Counted from the first letter of the stretch, positions 35,588 through 44,950 are shown. The stretch is 64,000 nucleotides of DNA from Acidobacteriota bacterium (GCA_026393755.1 JAPKZO010000024.1:52304-116303); one strand, 5' to 3'. Numbers and translations are program-made. Notes: generated by a model from the letters alone, not told the origin.

Positions 35588-36220
35588 ATGCGCAAAGACC
35601 TTGTGAATGTAACAGCGCGGCGCGGCAGTCCTGAGCAGCGAGCCATCGCTGTAGCTCGTCGCCAGGGTATTGCGCGTACCCGCGATTTCGAGACCGCGGG
35701 CATCGCCCGCACCGCCCTTCGCCGGATGTGCGACAGAGGGCTGCTTGTGCGCACGGCGCGAGGACTCTATCAGGTTCCAAATGCCGAACTGTCCGCGGCG
35801 CACAGCCTTGCTGAGACTGCCCGCGTCGCGCCTGGGGCCACCGTGTGCCTCCTGTCGGCGCTGCAGTTCCACGAACTCACTACGCAACTGCCACGCGCCG
35901 TCTGGATACTAATCGGTTCGAAGGCATGGACCCCGCGCAACCCGCCCGTTCCCCTGGAGATTGTCCGTTCTCGGGGGGACGCTCTCACGGCAGGCATCGC
36001 GCGGCACGTGATCGAGCGAGTTTCGGTGCCGATCACTGTGCCGGCGAAGACGGTCGCTGACTGCTTCAAGTACCGGAATCGCGTCGGGCTCGACGTCGCC
36101 ATGGAGGCGCTACGGGATTGCCTCCGGCACAGGCGCGCGACAGTGGACGAACTCTGGCGTTTTGCATCGGTCTGCCGCGTTCGGAACGTGATGCGTCCCT
36201 ATCTCGAGGCGATGGTATGA
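35588..36220 (+). CDS. AbiEi-type antitoxin (type IV toxin-antitoxin)
   Basis: 210 residues. The N-terminal winged helix appears as GIARTRDFETAGIARTALRR followed by MCDRGLLVRTARGLYQVP. The C-terminal antitoxin domain appears as VCLLSALQFHELTTQLPRAV and VPITVPAKTVADCFKYRNRV, then GLDVAMEALRDCL. AbiEi represses its own promoter and counters AbiEii, in phage abortive infection. Its stop overlaps the toxin start (ATGA at 36,217). Length and layout are family-typical. Confidence 0.9.
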   Translation: MRKDLVNVTARRGSPEQRAIAVARRQGIARTRDFETAGIARTALRRMCDRGLLVRTARGLYQVPNAELSAAHSLAETARVAPGATVCLLSALQFHELTTQLPRAVWILIGSKAWTPRNPPVPLEIVRSRGDALTAGIARHVIERVSVPITVPAKTVADCFKYRNRVGLDVAMEALRDCLRHRRATVDELWRFASVCRVRNVMRPYLEAMV

Positions 36221-37140
36221 GCCCGAGTCGCGAACGGCCGCGCAACATGGCCGCGTCGGTTCGCGAGCGCCTGACTCAGCAGGCTCGATCGCGATCCGCA
36301 AACGTACAACTCGTGATGACACGCTACGCGATTGAGCGGCTGCTGTACAGACTGAGCCTGTCCCGGCATCGGGAACGATTCGTACTCAAGGGCGCGATGC
36401 TCTTTGCCGTCTGGGCCACTGCACCGTACCGCACGACCGCGGATCTCGACCTGCTCGGCTCGGGCGACCCAGAGCCGCAGTTGCTCGCACGGGCCATCCG
36501 CGAGGTCTGCTCGGTCGTTGTCGAGGATGACGGCGTCACGTTCCTCGCCGACACGCTCAGGGTCGAGGCGGCGCGTGAGGACCAGGAGTACCAAGGCGCG
36601 CGGATGACGATGACCGCGATGATCGCGGGTGCCCGCCTCGCGATCCACGTGGACATCGGGTACGGCGATGCAATCACGCCGGGCGTTCTGGATCTGGAAT
36701 ACCCGTCACTCCTCGATATGCCTCGCGCGAAGCTCCGCACCTATCCGGCTGAGACTGTTGTCGCCGAGAAACTCCACGCGCTCGTCGCGCTCGGGATGGC
36801 GAACAGCCGCATGAAGGACTTCTACGATCTGTGGGCGATCGCCGGCTCCCTGGCATTCGACGGTGCCGTTCTCGCCCGGGCCTTCGGAGCCACGTTTGAA
36901 CGCAGGAGAACACCGTTGCCGACCGCAGTGCCGGTGGCGCTCACCGCCACATTCGTGGGCGATCCGGCGAAGCAGGCGCAATGGCAAGGGTTCCTTCGGC
37001 GCACGGAATTTACTCTCCAGCCGAGTCCGCTTCACGACGTTGCAGCCACGGTCGCCGGCTTCGTTCTGCCGCCGGCCATGGCCGCCGCCGCAGGGTCTGT
37101 TTTCGAGCAGCGATGGGAGCCTGGCGGGCCATGGAAATGA
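36217..37140 (+). CDS. AbiEii/AbiGii-family nucleotidyltransferase toxin
   Basis: 307 residues from ATG 36217. Nucleotidyltransferase core: RFVLKGAMLFAVWATAPYRT, then TADLDLLGSGD (the D-x-D pair), and the later conserved blocks YPAETVVAEKLHALVALG and SRMKDFYDLWAIA. It is thought to transfer nucleotides to tRNA or other targets when freed from AbiEi. The last ~30 residues (FVLPPAMAAAAGSVFE … WEPGGPWK) lie in sequence that is repeated at 28,711, where only this tail survives. Confidence 0.9.
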   Translation: MSPSRERPRNMAASVRERLTQQARSRSANVQLVMTRYAIERLLYRLSLSRHRERFVLKGAMLFAVWATAPYRTTADLDLLGSGDPEPQLLARAIREVCSVVVEDDGVTFLADTLRVEAAREDQEYQGARMTMTAMIAGARLAIHVDIGYGDAITPGVLDLEYPSLLDMPRAKLRTYPAETVVAEKLHALVALGMANSRMKDFYDLWAIAGSLAFDGAVLARAFGATFERRRTPLPTAVPVALTATFVGDPAKQAQWQGFLRRTEFTLQPSPLHDVAATVAGFVLPPAMAAAAGSVFEQRWEPGGPWK

Positions 37141-37967
37141 TGATGCAGGGGGAACGGGTGGGGGAACACCCTCCAAAGCGCACTGTTCCCCCCTCTGCCG
37201 ATTTCGCCTATCCTTAGTGACCGCAGGATGTGCAACAGCGTCAACGAGTTCCTAACCTCAACTTAGTCCCACGCAGTCAATAACTTGCCGCCAGCTTTCT
37301 GAATCACAAATGAGCGGCGTTCCTCGCCGCGCCGATCGCCACCGAGGGGAGCAGACGATCGGAGATGGGGCGTGAGCGACCCCCCTTTTTACCCCGGCTA
37401 CCGGCCCCAGGGCCGTCCCGGGGGGTCGCTCACGCCCCGCATATCGCCGTCATTGTCCGCGTGGAATGCGAGCCCGATCCAGCCGTGCAATGTCGGCCAG
37501 ATCTCCCGTGCTGACGACGTCGAGTTCATCGTGTCTGGCGCGTGCGTTTTCGCTCGCGGTAACTCGTGCGTCGCCGGCCGCCGCGGGACGCGGATGCACA
37601 GCTGCATGGCGGGTCGCGGAGCGTTACGAAATGTCATGCCAACCGTGCGGCGATGCCGTCGCTCCGAACCCGATCATGCGGGACCGCTCCGACGCGTCAA
37701 GGCTTCGCTCGCTCCGCTCGCCGCGGACGCGGCCTTGACCCGCCTGTCGCGCTCCCTTCACAGACGCAGTTATCGGAGCGACGGCCAGTCCAGCCCACCC
37801 ATTCACCAAGGCTGTCTGAACCGGAATCGCCATGGTGGGACCCGACTCGCCTTCGACTTCTCTGGCGGAAGCTGCGACTCGACCGGTCAAGCGAACCGTC
37901 GGCTGTTGCCAGGTCGATCGACCACCACCATAAAGCCTCGCACCACACTGGGTCGGAGGGCGACCGC
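37141..37967. other. Gap of about 830 bases after AbiE
   Basis: Holds the AbiE downstream hairpin (arms GGGGGAAC 37,148 and GTTCCCCC 37,185), the end of the repeat shared with 28,711-28,975, and the long inverted repeat at 37,367-37,438. From 37,440 to 37,967 I find only short unconvincing frames and an eight-base inverted repeat (GTCAAGGC / GCCTTGAC). Confidence 0.55.
37367..37438. repeat. Perfect 19-bp inverted repeat with 34-base loop
   Basis: Left arm 37,367-37,385 (GGGGCGTGAGCGACCCCCC) and right arm 37,420-37,438 are exact complements. A T run follows the left arm. It may be a strong terminator-like hairpin or the fused ends of a lost mobile element. No gene is inside. Confidence 0.7.
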
Positions 37968-39761
37968 TCAGCTGGCGCCGCTTACGCCGAGGCGTTGGGT
38001 CGCACGGTCGTCCGGAACGTCAAAGGCGACCTCAGTCACGGCCCGCGTTCGGCGCGTGCGATAAAGGGCAACCACGAGGAGAGCCAAGAGCAGCGCTGCT
38101 ACGAGCGACGCGGCTCGCGACGGCGTCTCGATGGCCCAAGCCTCCAATCGGCCGAAACCGACCGTGGAAAGCAGGAACGCTCCGAAATACAGCGGCCAAG
38201 TGAACTTCAGCGTTCCGGTCGAGCCGTAGGCACAAGTGAACGGCAATGAGCGAAGATCGAAGAAGGCGACTTCGACCAGCAGGGCGGCGCCAAGCATGCC
38301 AACCACCAGATGCAGGGCGGCGACGGCCGACCCCCATGCTAGGACATGAAGTGGCGCCAGGGCGAAGAGCGGGACCATGGCGACCAGGAGCGCCGCGCGC
38401 CGGACGCCGGAAAAGTACCGGGTGGGCTCGCGCATCCACGTTACACGGAACGTCCAGTTGGCGCGGAGGTCCGCCGGTACGGCGAAGCCGACTCGCAGGC
38501 CAACGCACACGCAGAACACTACGACCATCTGGACGGCGAGCAGGGCGGCGGTGGGATTCGTGGACGTCGTCAGCGCGCGCGCCGCCTCGCCCGGTGATAT
38601 GAGGACCACGGTTGCGGCGAAGGCCACCGCTCCACAGGCCGCGAGATAGAAGCGTTGAGTGCTGCTGCGCGCCAGGGTCTGGAGCGTGAAGAAGAAAGTG
38701 GCGCGTCCAATCGGGTCACGCACGAGCGTCCGCTCGACGGCCGACGAGACAATTCGAAGCAACTTCGGCCAAACGGACGCCTGTCCCCTCGACATCCGCC
38801 GCGCCAACCGCCGGGTTTCGAGGGCGTATCCGCCGAAGGCGACCAAAGCCGCGAGTGCGAGAGCACCGGCGCCGACAGCAGCGAGTCGGTTGAACACAGG
38901 CATCAGTCCGAGGTACTCCGCCTGGGCGCGGCCGGCATCCCGCGGCTCCCACAGCGCCTTGCCGCGGGGCGACTGAACGTCGGGCTCGTCGAGGACGCCC
39001 TCCGATGTCAGTGATTCGTAGAGACCGAGAAACCACATGGGCGGGCTGGCGTAGACCGCCGCCCCGCCTTCCGGAAGGATGGATGCGGCGACGCTCCGGT
39101 GGCCCGGCAGCAGGAGGAGGGCAGACAGCAGGGCCAGCACCAACGCGCCTTGCAGGAAGACCGACACCCGCCGGAAAAGCCGTGGGCCAGCCAGGCCGCT
39201 GGCGACCACGCGAACGCTAAGGACCACGAAGAACGCGAATGCGGCAGCGGCAAGCGAGGCCGCAGCGTGAACGAACATCAGCCACAGGCCTCGAGCCATG
39301 CTGAGCTGCAACGTCCCGAACAGAATCAGCGGGTAGACGACGCTTGGAATCGCGTTGACCGCAGCGGCGAATGCCACCACAAACTGCGCCAGCGCACCAA
39401 GCTTTGCGAGCAGGAGCGTACGGCGCATAAGTGGCAGTGGTCCGAGGATGGCGATGTCGCGGACGTCGAGCACTAGCGCGTCCCACTCGACGAGCGTGAC
39501 GATCCCCATCACGATCATCGAGAGCGCGAGGCACGTGAACTTGTCGTCGAGCGCGATGAGCAGACGATGACCGGGCAAGATGTACCGGTTCATGTACTTC
39601 AGCAACAACGGGGCGACCGCGAGCAGCCCAGGCACGGCCAGAAGGGCGAATACAAGACTCACGTTTTCGTGGTCGTCACCGCTCGGGGAGATCAGGTCGT
39701 TGTCGAAGAAGCGCCTGAAGAAGATTCGTCGAAGCAAGCCGACCGAGCCCTGATCGCTCAT
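37968..39761 (-). CDS. ABC transporter permease (multi-pass, exporter type)
   Basis: 597 residues with more than ten hydrophobic helices, such as VSLVFALLAVPGLLAVAPLL, LALSMIVMGIVTLVEW, LGALAQFVVAFAAAVNAIP and VVFCVCVGLRVGFAVP. The family name is not certain; its partner ATPase overlaps its start by ATGA (39,758-39,761), which fixes the role. No periplasmic binding protein is nearby, so export or membrane stress is more likely than uptake. The 3' end is duplicated at 33,762-34,076. The substrate is unknown. Confidence 0.8.
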   Translation of the reverse strand: MSDQGSVGLLRRIFFRRFFDNDLISPSGDDHENVSLVFALLAVPGLLAVAPLLLKYMNRYILPGHRLLIALDDKFTCLALSMIVMGIVTLVEWDALVLDVRDIAILGPLPLMRRTLLLAKLGALAQFVVAFAAAVNAIPSVVYPLILFGTLQLSMARGLWLMFVHAAASLAAAAFAFFVVLSVRVVASGLAGPRLFRRVSVFLQGALVLALLSALLLLPGHRSVAASILPEGGAAVYASPPMWFLGLYESLTSEGVLDEPDVQSPRGKALWEPRDAGRAQAEYLGLMPVFNRLAAVGAGALALAALVAFGGYALETRRLARRMSRGQASVWPKLLRIVSSAVERTLVRDPIGRATFFFTLQTLARSSTQRFYLAACGAVAFAATVVLISPGEAARALTTSTNPTAALLAVQMVVVFCVCVGLRVGFAVPADLRANWTFRVTWMREPTRYFSGVRRAALLVAMVPLFALAPLHVLAWGSAVAALHLVVGMLGAALLVEVAFFDLRSLPFTCAYGSTGTLKFTWPLYFGAFLLSTVGFGRLEAWAIETPSRAASLVAALLLALLVVALYRTRRTRAVTEVAFDVPDDRATQRLGVSGAS

Positions 39762-40522
39762 TGCTCCACCAGGTCGACGATGTCCTTCGACACACGTTCG
39801 GGGTCATCACGGTAGACAAGCTGCGCGAACACCTCCTCGAGCGTGTCCCGCGCCATCAACTCGCGGAGATGCTCTACCGAGTCGTCGGCCACGACGCGGC
39901 CGCGGTTCAAGACCATTACTCGCGAACACAGTTTCTCCACCACCTCGAGGACGTGGGAGCTGTAGAGGATCGTCTTGCCCCGCTCGGCTAGCGTCCGAAC
40001 GAGGTGTTTGAACACCAAGGCTGCCGTCACATCGAGGCCCGAAAGCGGTTCGTCGAAGATCAGCAGATCGGGATTGTGTACGATCGCGGCGGAGATCAGT
40101 ACCTTCTGTCTCATGCCCTTCGAGTACGATCCGATCGCCTGGTCTCCGTCATCTCCGAGTCCAATCAGGTGCAGGAGCCCGTCGATTCGGCGTTCGAGTG
40201 TCGGTGCCGCGATCTCGCGCAGCCGACCGACCAACTGCAGGAACTCGCGGCCGGACAGGAAAGGGTAAAGGTGCGGTTCTTCGGGAACGTACCCGAGACG
40301 GCGTCGAAACCCGACGAGGTCGTCATGGATGTTTCGGCCGTCGAACAGGACTTGGCCGGACGTCGGATCGAGGAGGCCAGTCACCATGTTGACGGTGGTC
40401 GTCTTGCCCGACCCATTCGGTCCCAGGTAGCCGAGAATCTCGCCAGGCTTCACGCAGAAGTTGACGTCCTGAACGGCTGCCACGCCTGAATAGCGTTTCG
40501 TAAGACCCCTCGCCTCCAGCAT
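39758..40522 (-). CDS. ABC transporter ATP-binding protein
   Basis: 254 residues. Walker A GYLGPNGSGKTTTVNMV, Q-loop region RLGYVPEEPHLYPFLSG, signature YSKGMRQKV, Walker B LLIFDEPLSGLD, and the switch His in ILYSSHVLEVVEKL. The CcmA/DrrA-type signature is typical of two-component exporters. Translationally coupled to the permease downstream. No regulatory site was seen in the 120 bases before it. Confidence 0.93.
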   Translation of the reverse strand: MLEARGLTKRYSGVAAVQDVNFCVKPGEILGYLGPNGSGKTTTVNMVTGLLDPTSGQVLFDGRNIHDDLVGFRRRLGYVPEEPHLYPFLSGREFLQLVGRLREIAAPTLERRIDGLLHLIGLGDDGDQAIGSYSKGMRQKVLISAAIVHNPDLLIFDEPLSGLDVTAALVFKHLVRTLAERGKTILYSSHVLEVVEKLCSRVMVLNRGRVVADDSVEHLRELMARDTLEEVFAQLVYRDDPERVSKDIVDLVEQ

Positions 40523-40659
40523 CGGCTTACCGCCGCCTTTCTGTCACAAGGGCGATGTGGACAAACTCAACTGCGCGGCCCGACGTCGCAGTCTAGACCA
40601 TGTTCCAGAACTCTGGCCACAAGTGTAACAGCCGCAGGCTATTGAACCTGCGGCCGTGA

Positions 40660-40690
40660 TGGTTGCGGGGGGGGGGGCAATGCAACGCGG
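40660..40690. repeat. Copy 3 of the tRNA-end repeat (degenerate)
   Basis: ATGGTTGCGGGG is followed by a longer G run and GCAATGCAACG, an imperfect right arm. It is preceded by a hairpin (GCCGCAGG … CCTGCGGC, 40,631-40,654), as at the other copies. It lies 127 bases from the tRNA 3' end. Confidence 0.5.
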
Positions 40691-40787
40691 CACCTCGGCA
40701 TCAGGTCGGGTGCCGTGGTTGCCGGTCAGTAAAGGTTCAAATCCCCCGTACAAGGCGAAAGCCGCCTGGTTTCCCAAGCGGCTTTCA

Positions 40788-40864
<77 letters not shown>

Positions 40865-40942
40865 TCACGGGCGCATCACTCGCATGCGCCATATCAACTG
40901 ATGATACCACGCCAGCCGAGAGCGGGCAAACACGCGAGGGGG

Positions 40943-41302
40943 CTATCGCTCTTCTTTCTTTCTTGCGCCCGGCGCATCGCGGACGATGAAGAGCATCTCG
41001 CCCGGCTTGATAAGGTCGAGCTCGCGCCGCGCGATGTCCTCAATGGCGGATGGGTCGGTCTCCAGGCGGCGCCATTGTTCGCGCATTCGCGCATTCTCCG
41101 CCTTCTTCGTGGCGACGGCGTTCGCCATGTCCGCGTACTGCGCTCGTGCCCGCATCAGCGCGAACGCGCCGTTATCGCCGACGATGCCGTTGATCATGAG
41201 AAGGCAGACCGCGAATCCGAGGCCAATCAGCACGTGACGACGGCCGCGTCCCCACGTACGGGCGTTCGCGACACCATTGGTCTTCATGCGCGTGGCAGGC
41301 AT
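40943..41302 (-). CDS. FtsB/DivIC-like septum formation protein
   Basis: About 119 residues. One transmembrane helix (VLIGLGFAVCLLMINGIVG) is followed by a coiled coil (ADMANAVATKKAENARMREQ) and the closing motif AIEDIARRELDLIKPGEMLF typical of FtsB/DivIC. It should join the divisome core with FtsL and FtsQ. The start may be ATG 41302 or ATG 41287; neither has a clear ribosome site. Divergent from cutA. Confidence 0.85.
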   Translation of the reverse strand: MPATRMKTNGVANARTWGRGRRHVLIGLGFAVCLLMINGIVGDNGAFALMRARAQYADMANAVATKKAENARMREQWRRLETDPSAIEDIARRELDLIKPGEMLFIVRDAPGARKKEER

Positions 41303-41385
41303 CAGCCAACTGTTGTACCCTAACTCGCGACGTTTGTACACCGGAAAACGCAAGAGGATTCTTGTCGGATCCGAGGAGCCAAACC

Positions 41386-41712
41386 GTGGAGCCGTCCGAC
41401 GTCGTGATCGTACTCACCACGCTGCCAGCGGGCGCCGACCCAGGCCCCTTCGCGACTGCTCTGGTGGAAGAACATCTGGCGGCGTGTGTCTCCGTCTCAG
41501 CCGAGGTGCGCTCGACCTACCGTTGGGAGGGCAGCGTGACCGAGGACGTCGAACGGCAGGTGATCATTAAAACCGCCGCGAGTCGCATCCAGGATCTGCG
41601 CGCCAGGCTGACGATCCTGCATCCCTGTACCGTGCCCGAGTTCATCGTCCTCACCGCGGCCGGCGGCAGCGACGACTATCTGGCGTGGGTTCGTCAGTCG
41701 GTGCTTGGCTGA
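41386..41712 (+). CDS. cutA: CutA-family divalent-cation tolerance protein
   Basis: 108 residues from GTG 41386, with GAGGAG seven bases upstream (a TTG at 41362 is the alternative). Landmarks: VVIVLTTLPAGADPGPFATA, EEHLAACVSVSAEVRSTYRW, QVIIKTAASRIQDLRARL, HPCTVPEFIVLTAAGGSDDY. CutA forms ferredoxin-like trimers; its role in metal tolerance is old genetic evidence and not settled. The stop is followed after 22 bases by the phosphatase gene. Confidence 0.93.
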   Translation: MEPSDVVIVLTTLPAGADPGPFATALVEEHLAACVSVSAEVRSTYRWEGSVTEDVERQVIIKTAASRIQDLRARLTILHPCTVPEFIVLTAAGGSDDYLAWVRQSVLG

Positions 41713-41734
41713 GCTATCATCCTTGACACGTCAG

Positions 41735-43903
41735 ATGGCACGTCCGTCAGAACCCGTCCAGTCGCCGTCAGGGCAGCCCCGAACCGCGTTCGATGGCGTG
41801 CGGGCGTTCATGCTGACGAGCATCGCCGGGTACCTCATCGCCGTCGGCGCCAGCGTCAAGATCATCATCTTCGCCCTGTCCTCCGCCGGCGTGGCAGTTT
41901 CCGGCGTCCTGCAGGTGCTGAGCAGCCTGGGCGGCCTCGCGCTCGCCACCGGCGCCGGCGTCATGGTCTACAAGCTCGTCCAGGTGGCCCGTCGCCGTCT
42001 GCTCTGGCGCGTGCGCCGCAAGCTGATAGTCTCGTATCTGCTCATCGGGTTCGTGCCGGCCGTCCTGATCGTGATCTTCTTCGTGCTGTGCGGCTGGCTG
42101 CTGCTCACCAACGTCAGTTCGTACCTCGTGCGTTCGTCGCTGGCTGAACTCGGAAACCGGGCATCCAGCGTCGCCGCCAGCGCGGCTGTCGAGCTCGAGC
42201 GTGCGTCGGACCGCACCGACGCGACGGCCATCCTGGAGCGCCACCGCGCGTCGAATCGGCAGAGGTTGCCGGGTCTCTCACTAGCCGTCGTGCCCATCGA
42301 TCCCAAACGATGCGCCGGCCAGAACGGCGGGCGATCGGCCCTAAGTGCTGTCTTGCGAGCCTCGCCCGTCACGGTCGGCGAGTGGGCGGTTGGCGAGCCG
42401 CCGGAGCAGCTGCCGCTCTGGATCGGATGTGACGGATTCGCGGGGGCTCTGGCGTACGAAGTCGGGGACGCGACCGCCGTCGATCGAGAGGCGACTCTCG
42501 TCGTGCGCGCCGTGGCAATGTCGCCGAGGTCGGCCGGCTACGCGGTTGTCGCCGATCTGCCGGTGTCGGAAACCGTCAAGACGCGGATCGAGGAAGCCAC
42601 CAGTATCGCGATAGGCCGTGCGAGCCTGATCGCCCCGGCGGCCACCCCGCTCAAGGGCCAGGCGCGCCCCGTCGCCGCGCGCGCGGCCGGCCCTGGAGAG
42701 CCGACCCCGATCCCGTCGGTGGCGCTGCTGGACGTGTACGACTGGCCATCCGGAAGAGCCGAGGCACTGCCGCTGCAGATCGGCATGAGCGTGCAGGGCA
42801 TCTATCACCGGCTGTCGGTCACGCAGGCCTCGATCGGAAAGCGCACCTTCGAGGACCTGCTTATCTACTGGCTGCTCGGGGTGACCGCGTTGTTCCTGAT
42901 CATCGAGGTCGGCGCAGCGGCCACGGGTATGGCATTGGCTCGATCGATCACCGGCTCGGTGCACGAGCTGTTCGCCGGGACCGAACGCGTGAGGCAGGGA
43001 GATTTCGGGCATCGCATCGCCGTCCGCGCCGACGATCAGCTGGGCGAACTGGCCGATTCGTTCAACCTGATGACCGCGAGCATCGAAGACTTGCTGCGCC
43101 AGTCCGCGGAGAAGAAGCGACTCGACGAAGAGATGCGCCTCGCCAGAGAAAGCCAGATGTCGTTGCTCCCGCGAGGCCCGCTCGAGATTCCGGGCATGCG
43201 CGTGGCGGCCGTCTGCGTGCCAGCACGGGAGGTGGGCGGCGATTACTACGACGTGCTGCCGCTGCCGGATGGCCGGGTCGGCATGCTGATCGCCGACGTG
43301 TCGGGCAAGGGGATGTCGGCGGCGCTGTATATGGCCGAGTTGAAGGGCCTGATTCTCTCTCTCAGCCAGATCCATCAGTCGCCGCGGGATCTGCTGATAG
43401 CGGCCAACCGCCTGATCTCGGAACATCTGGACAGCCGGAGTTTCATCACCATGACGTACGCCGTCATCGATCCGGCCGCGCGGACGATGACGTATGCCAG
43501 AGCGGGGCACACACCGCTGTTGTACCTGCCCGGCAGCCCCGCATCAGGCCGGAGGGTGAAGATTCTCGTCCCCGATGGCATGGTGCTGGGACTGCGCCTC
43601 GACAACGGCGAGCGCTTCAGCGCGCTGCTCTACGAAGCCACGCTGTCGCTCGGGCCGGGCGACCGGCTCGCGTTCTTTACCGACGGCATCAGCGAGGCGA
43701 TGGACGATCAGTCCGAGTGCTTCGGCGAGCCCCGGCTGGGCCAGCTCATCGAGGAGCATGCCCATCTGTCGGTCGAAGAATTGCGTGAGCGCATCCTGCG
43801 CGAGATCGACGCGTTCGTGGGGGGCATCCCCCAGCACGACGACATGACGCTCATCCTCCTCGAGGTGGACGGCGGCCAGCGGGACGAATCGAATCATGGC
43901 TGA
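41735..43903 (+). CDS. Membrane PP2C-type (SpoIIE/RsbU) phosphatase with HAMP domain
   Basis: About 722 residues. Three N-terminal helices come first (MLTSIAGYLIAVGASVKIII, VLQVLSSLGGLALATGAGVM, YLLIGFVPAVLIVIFFVLCG), then a ~250-residue outer sensor with no known fold, and a further helix (LLGVTALFLIIEVGAAATGM). HAMP is at about residues 400-455 (GDFGHRIAVRADDQLGELAD). After a short coiled coil comes the SpoIIE phosphatase: PAREVGGDYYDVLPLPDGRV, IADVSGKGMSAALYMAELKG, ARAGHTPLLYLP, FTDGISEAMD and QHDDMTLILL. All metal-binding Asp/Gly motifs are present. It probably controls an anti-anti-sigma factor encoded elsewhere. It overlaps the RNase III gene by eight bases. Confidence 0.88.
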   Translation: MARPSEPVQSPSGQPRTAFDGVRAFMLTSIAGYLIAVGASVKIIIFALSSAGVAVSGVLQVLSSLGGLALATGAGVMVYKLVQVARRRLLWRVRRKLIVSYLLIGFVPAVLIVIFFVLCGWLLLTNVSSYLVRSSLAELGNRASSVAASAAVELERASDRTDATAILERHRASNRQRLPGLSLAVVPIDPKRCAGQNGGRSALSAVLRASPVTVGEWAVGEPPEQLPLWIGCDGFAGALAYEVGDATAVDREATLVVRAVAMSPRSAGYAVVADLPVSETVKTRIEEATSIAIGRASLIAPAATPLKGQARPVAARAAGPGEPTPIPSVALLDVYDWPSGRAEALPLQIGMSVQGIYHRLSVTQASIGKRTFEDLLIYWLLGVTALFLIIEVGAAATGMALARSITGSVHELFAGTERVRQGDFGHRIAVRADDQLGELADSFNLMTASIEDLLRQSAEKKRLDEEMRLARESQMSLLPRGPLEIPGMRVAAVCVPAREVGGDYYDVLPLPDGRVGMLIADVSGKGMSAALYMAELKGLILSLSQIHQSPRDLLIAANRLISEHLDSRSFITMTYAVIDPAARTMTYARAGHTPLLYLPGSPASGRRVKILVPDGMVLGLRLDNGERFSALLYEATLSLGPGDRLAFFTDGISEAMDDQSECFGEPRLGQLIEEHAHLSVEELRERILREIDAFVGGIPQHDDMTLILLEVDGGQRDESNHG

Positions 43904-44834
43904 ACCTGTCGTGGTGCTGGTCACCCACTCGAACATCGAAGCCAGCGTGGTCACGAGCCTGCTCGACGCCCACTGCATCCCCGCGGCGATTCAGTCCGAC
44001 GTGCCGAACTCGGTCCTGCCGTTCAACCGGGACGTGTTCGGCACGGTGTGCGTCTCGGTTCGAGCCGAGAACGCCGAGCAGGCGCGGCAGGTGATCGCCG
44101 ACTACCGGAGTGCCGAGCACGCGGGCCAGGCCGTACGTCTGCGTGACGAGTTCCAGGCCGTGTCGGCGATTCTCGGATACAAGTTTCGCGATCCGGGATT
44201 GCTGGAGCAGGCGCTCACTCATCGATCGCGGGCCAACGAGGACGTGACCGGCGGCGTCGAGGACAACGAGTCACTCGAGTTCCTCGGAGACGCTGTCCTG
44301 GGGCTGGTCATCGTAGACATGCTGTTCGACCGATATCCGGACCGCGACGAAGGGCAGAAGTCGAAGATGAAGGCGGCGCTCGTGTCCACCGCGACGCTGG
44401 CGCGCCTGGCGGCGCGGCTGCAACTGGGCGACCATCTGCTGCTCGGCAAGGGCGAGGAGAAGACGGGCGGCCGTCGCAAGCAGGCGCTGCTGGCCGACGT
44501 CTTCGAGGCCGTGATCGCGGCGTTGTACCTGGACGGCGGGCTGAACGCCGCACGCACCTTCATCGTCCGCGAGTTCGACCAGATCATGCGCGACTCCGCC
44601 GTCGACGGCGGCATGAGCGACGATCACAAGTCCGTGCTGCAGGAACTGCTGCAGTCGCGCGGCGACCCGCTTCCCGAATACGTCGTGGTGGCCGAGACCG
44701 GGCCCGCTCACCGGCGAGTGTTTCGGATCGAACTTCGCGTCCGCGGCGACGTGATCGCCGTTGGAGAAGGGCGGACGAAGAAGGATGCCGAACAGGACGC
44801 CGCCCGCCTCGGACGTCAGGCCCTCTCCGAGTAG
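43896..44834 (+). CDS. rnc: Ribonuclease III with N-terminal DUF2007 domain
   Basis: 312 residues, about 80 longer than usual. Residues 1-75 resemble DUF2007 (VLVTHSNIEASVVTSLLDAH, CIPAAIQSDVPNS, VRAENAEQARQVIADY), a small ferredoxin-like domain thought to bind ligands or protein partners. RNase III follows from residue ~88: FRDPGLLEQALTHRSR and signature NESLEFLGDAVLG, then LLADVFEAVIAALYLDGG with the metal-binding D/E. A C-terminal dsRNA-binding domain ends it (DHKSVLQELLQSRGDPLPEY, GRTKKDAEQDAARLGRQAL). It processes rRNA and mRNA. The fusion is unusual. It is probably translated with the phosphatase gene. Confidence 0.9.
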   Translation: MAEPVVVLVTHSNIEASVVTSLLDAHCIPAAIQSDVPNSVLPFNRDVFGTVCVSVRAENAEQARQVIADYRSAEHAGQAVRLRDEFQAVSAILGYKFRDPGLLEQALTHRSRANEDVTGGVEDNESLEFLGDAVLGLVIVDMLFDRYPDRDEGQKSKMKAALVSTATLARLAARLQLGDHLLLGKGEEKTGGRRKQALLADVFEAVIAALYLDGGLNAARTFIVREFDQIMRDSAVDGGMSDDHKSVLQELLQSRGDPLPEYVVVAETGPAHRRVFRIELRVRGDVIAVGEGRTKKDAEQDAARLGRQALSE

Positions 44835-44950
44835 CGCCGACACCGCCCCGTCGGCGAGACACCACACGGACTTCCATTCTGTAAACCCGCACTGGCCTCG
44901 ACGAGTCGCGGTTTGCGGCGGCGGCGTGATATCGTCGCGTCTGGATCGTC

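Noticed and set aside
37398..37637. Minus-strand frame containing REIWPTLHGWIGLAFHADN
   Set aside because: A short stretch looks protein-like, but there is no start site, no homologous family I recognise and poor composition elsewhere.
40718..40750. A plus-strand tRNA next to tRNA-fMet
   Set aside because: Same T-arm-like block but no further tRNA structure. Treated as part of the repeat.
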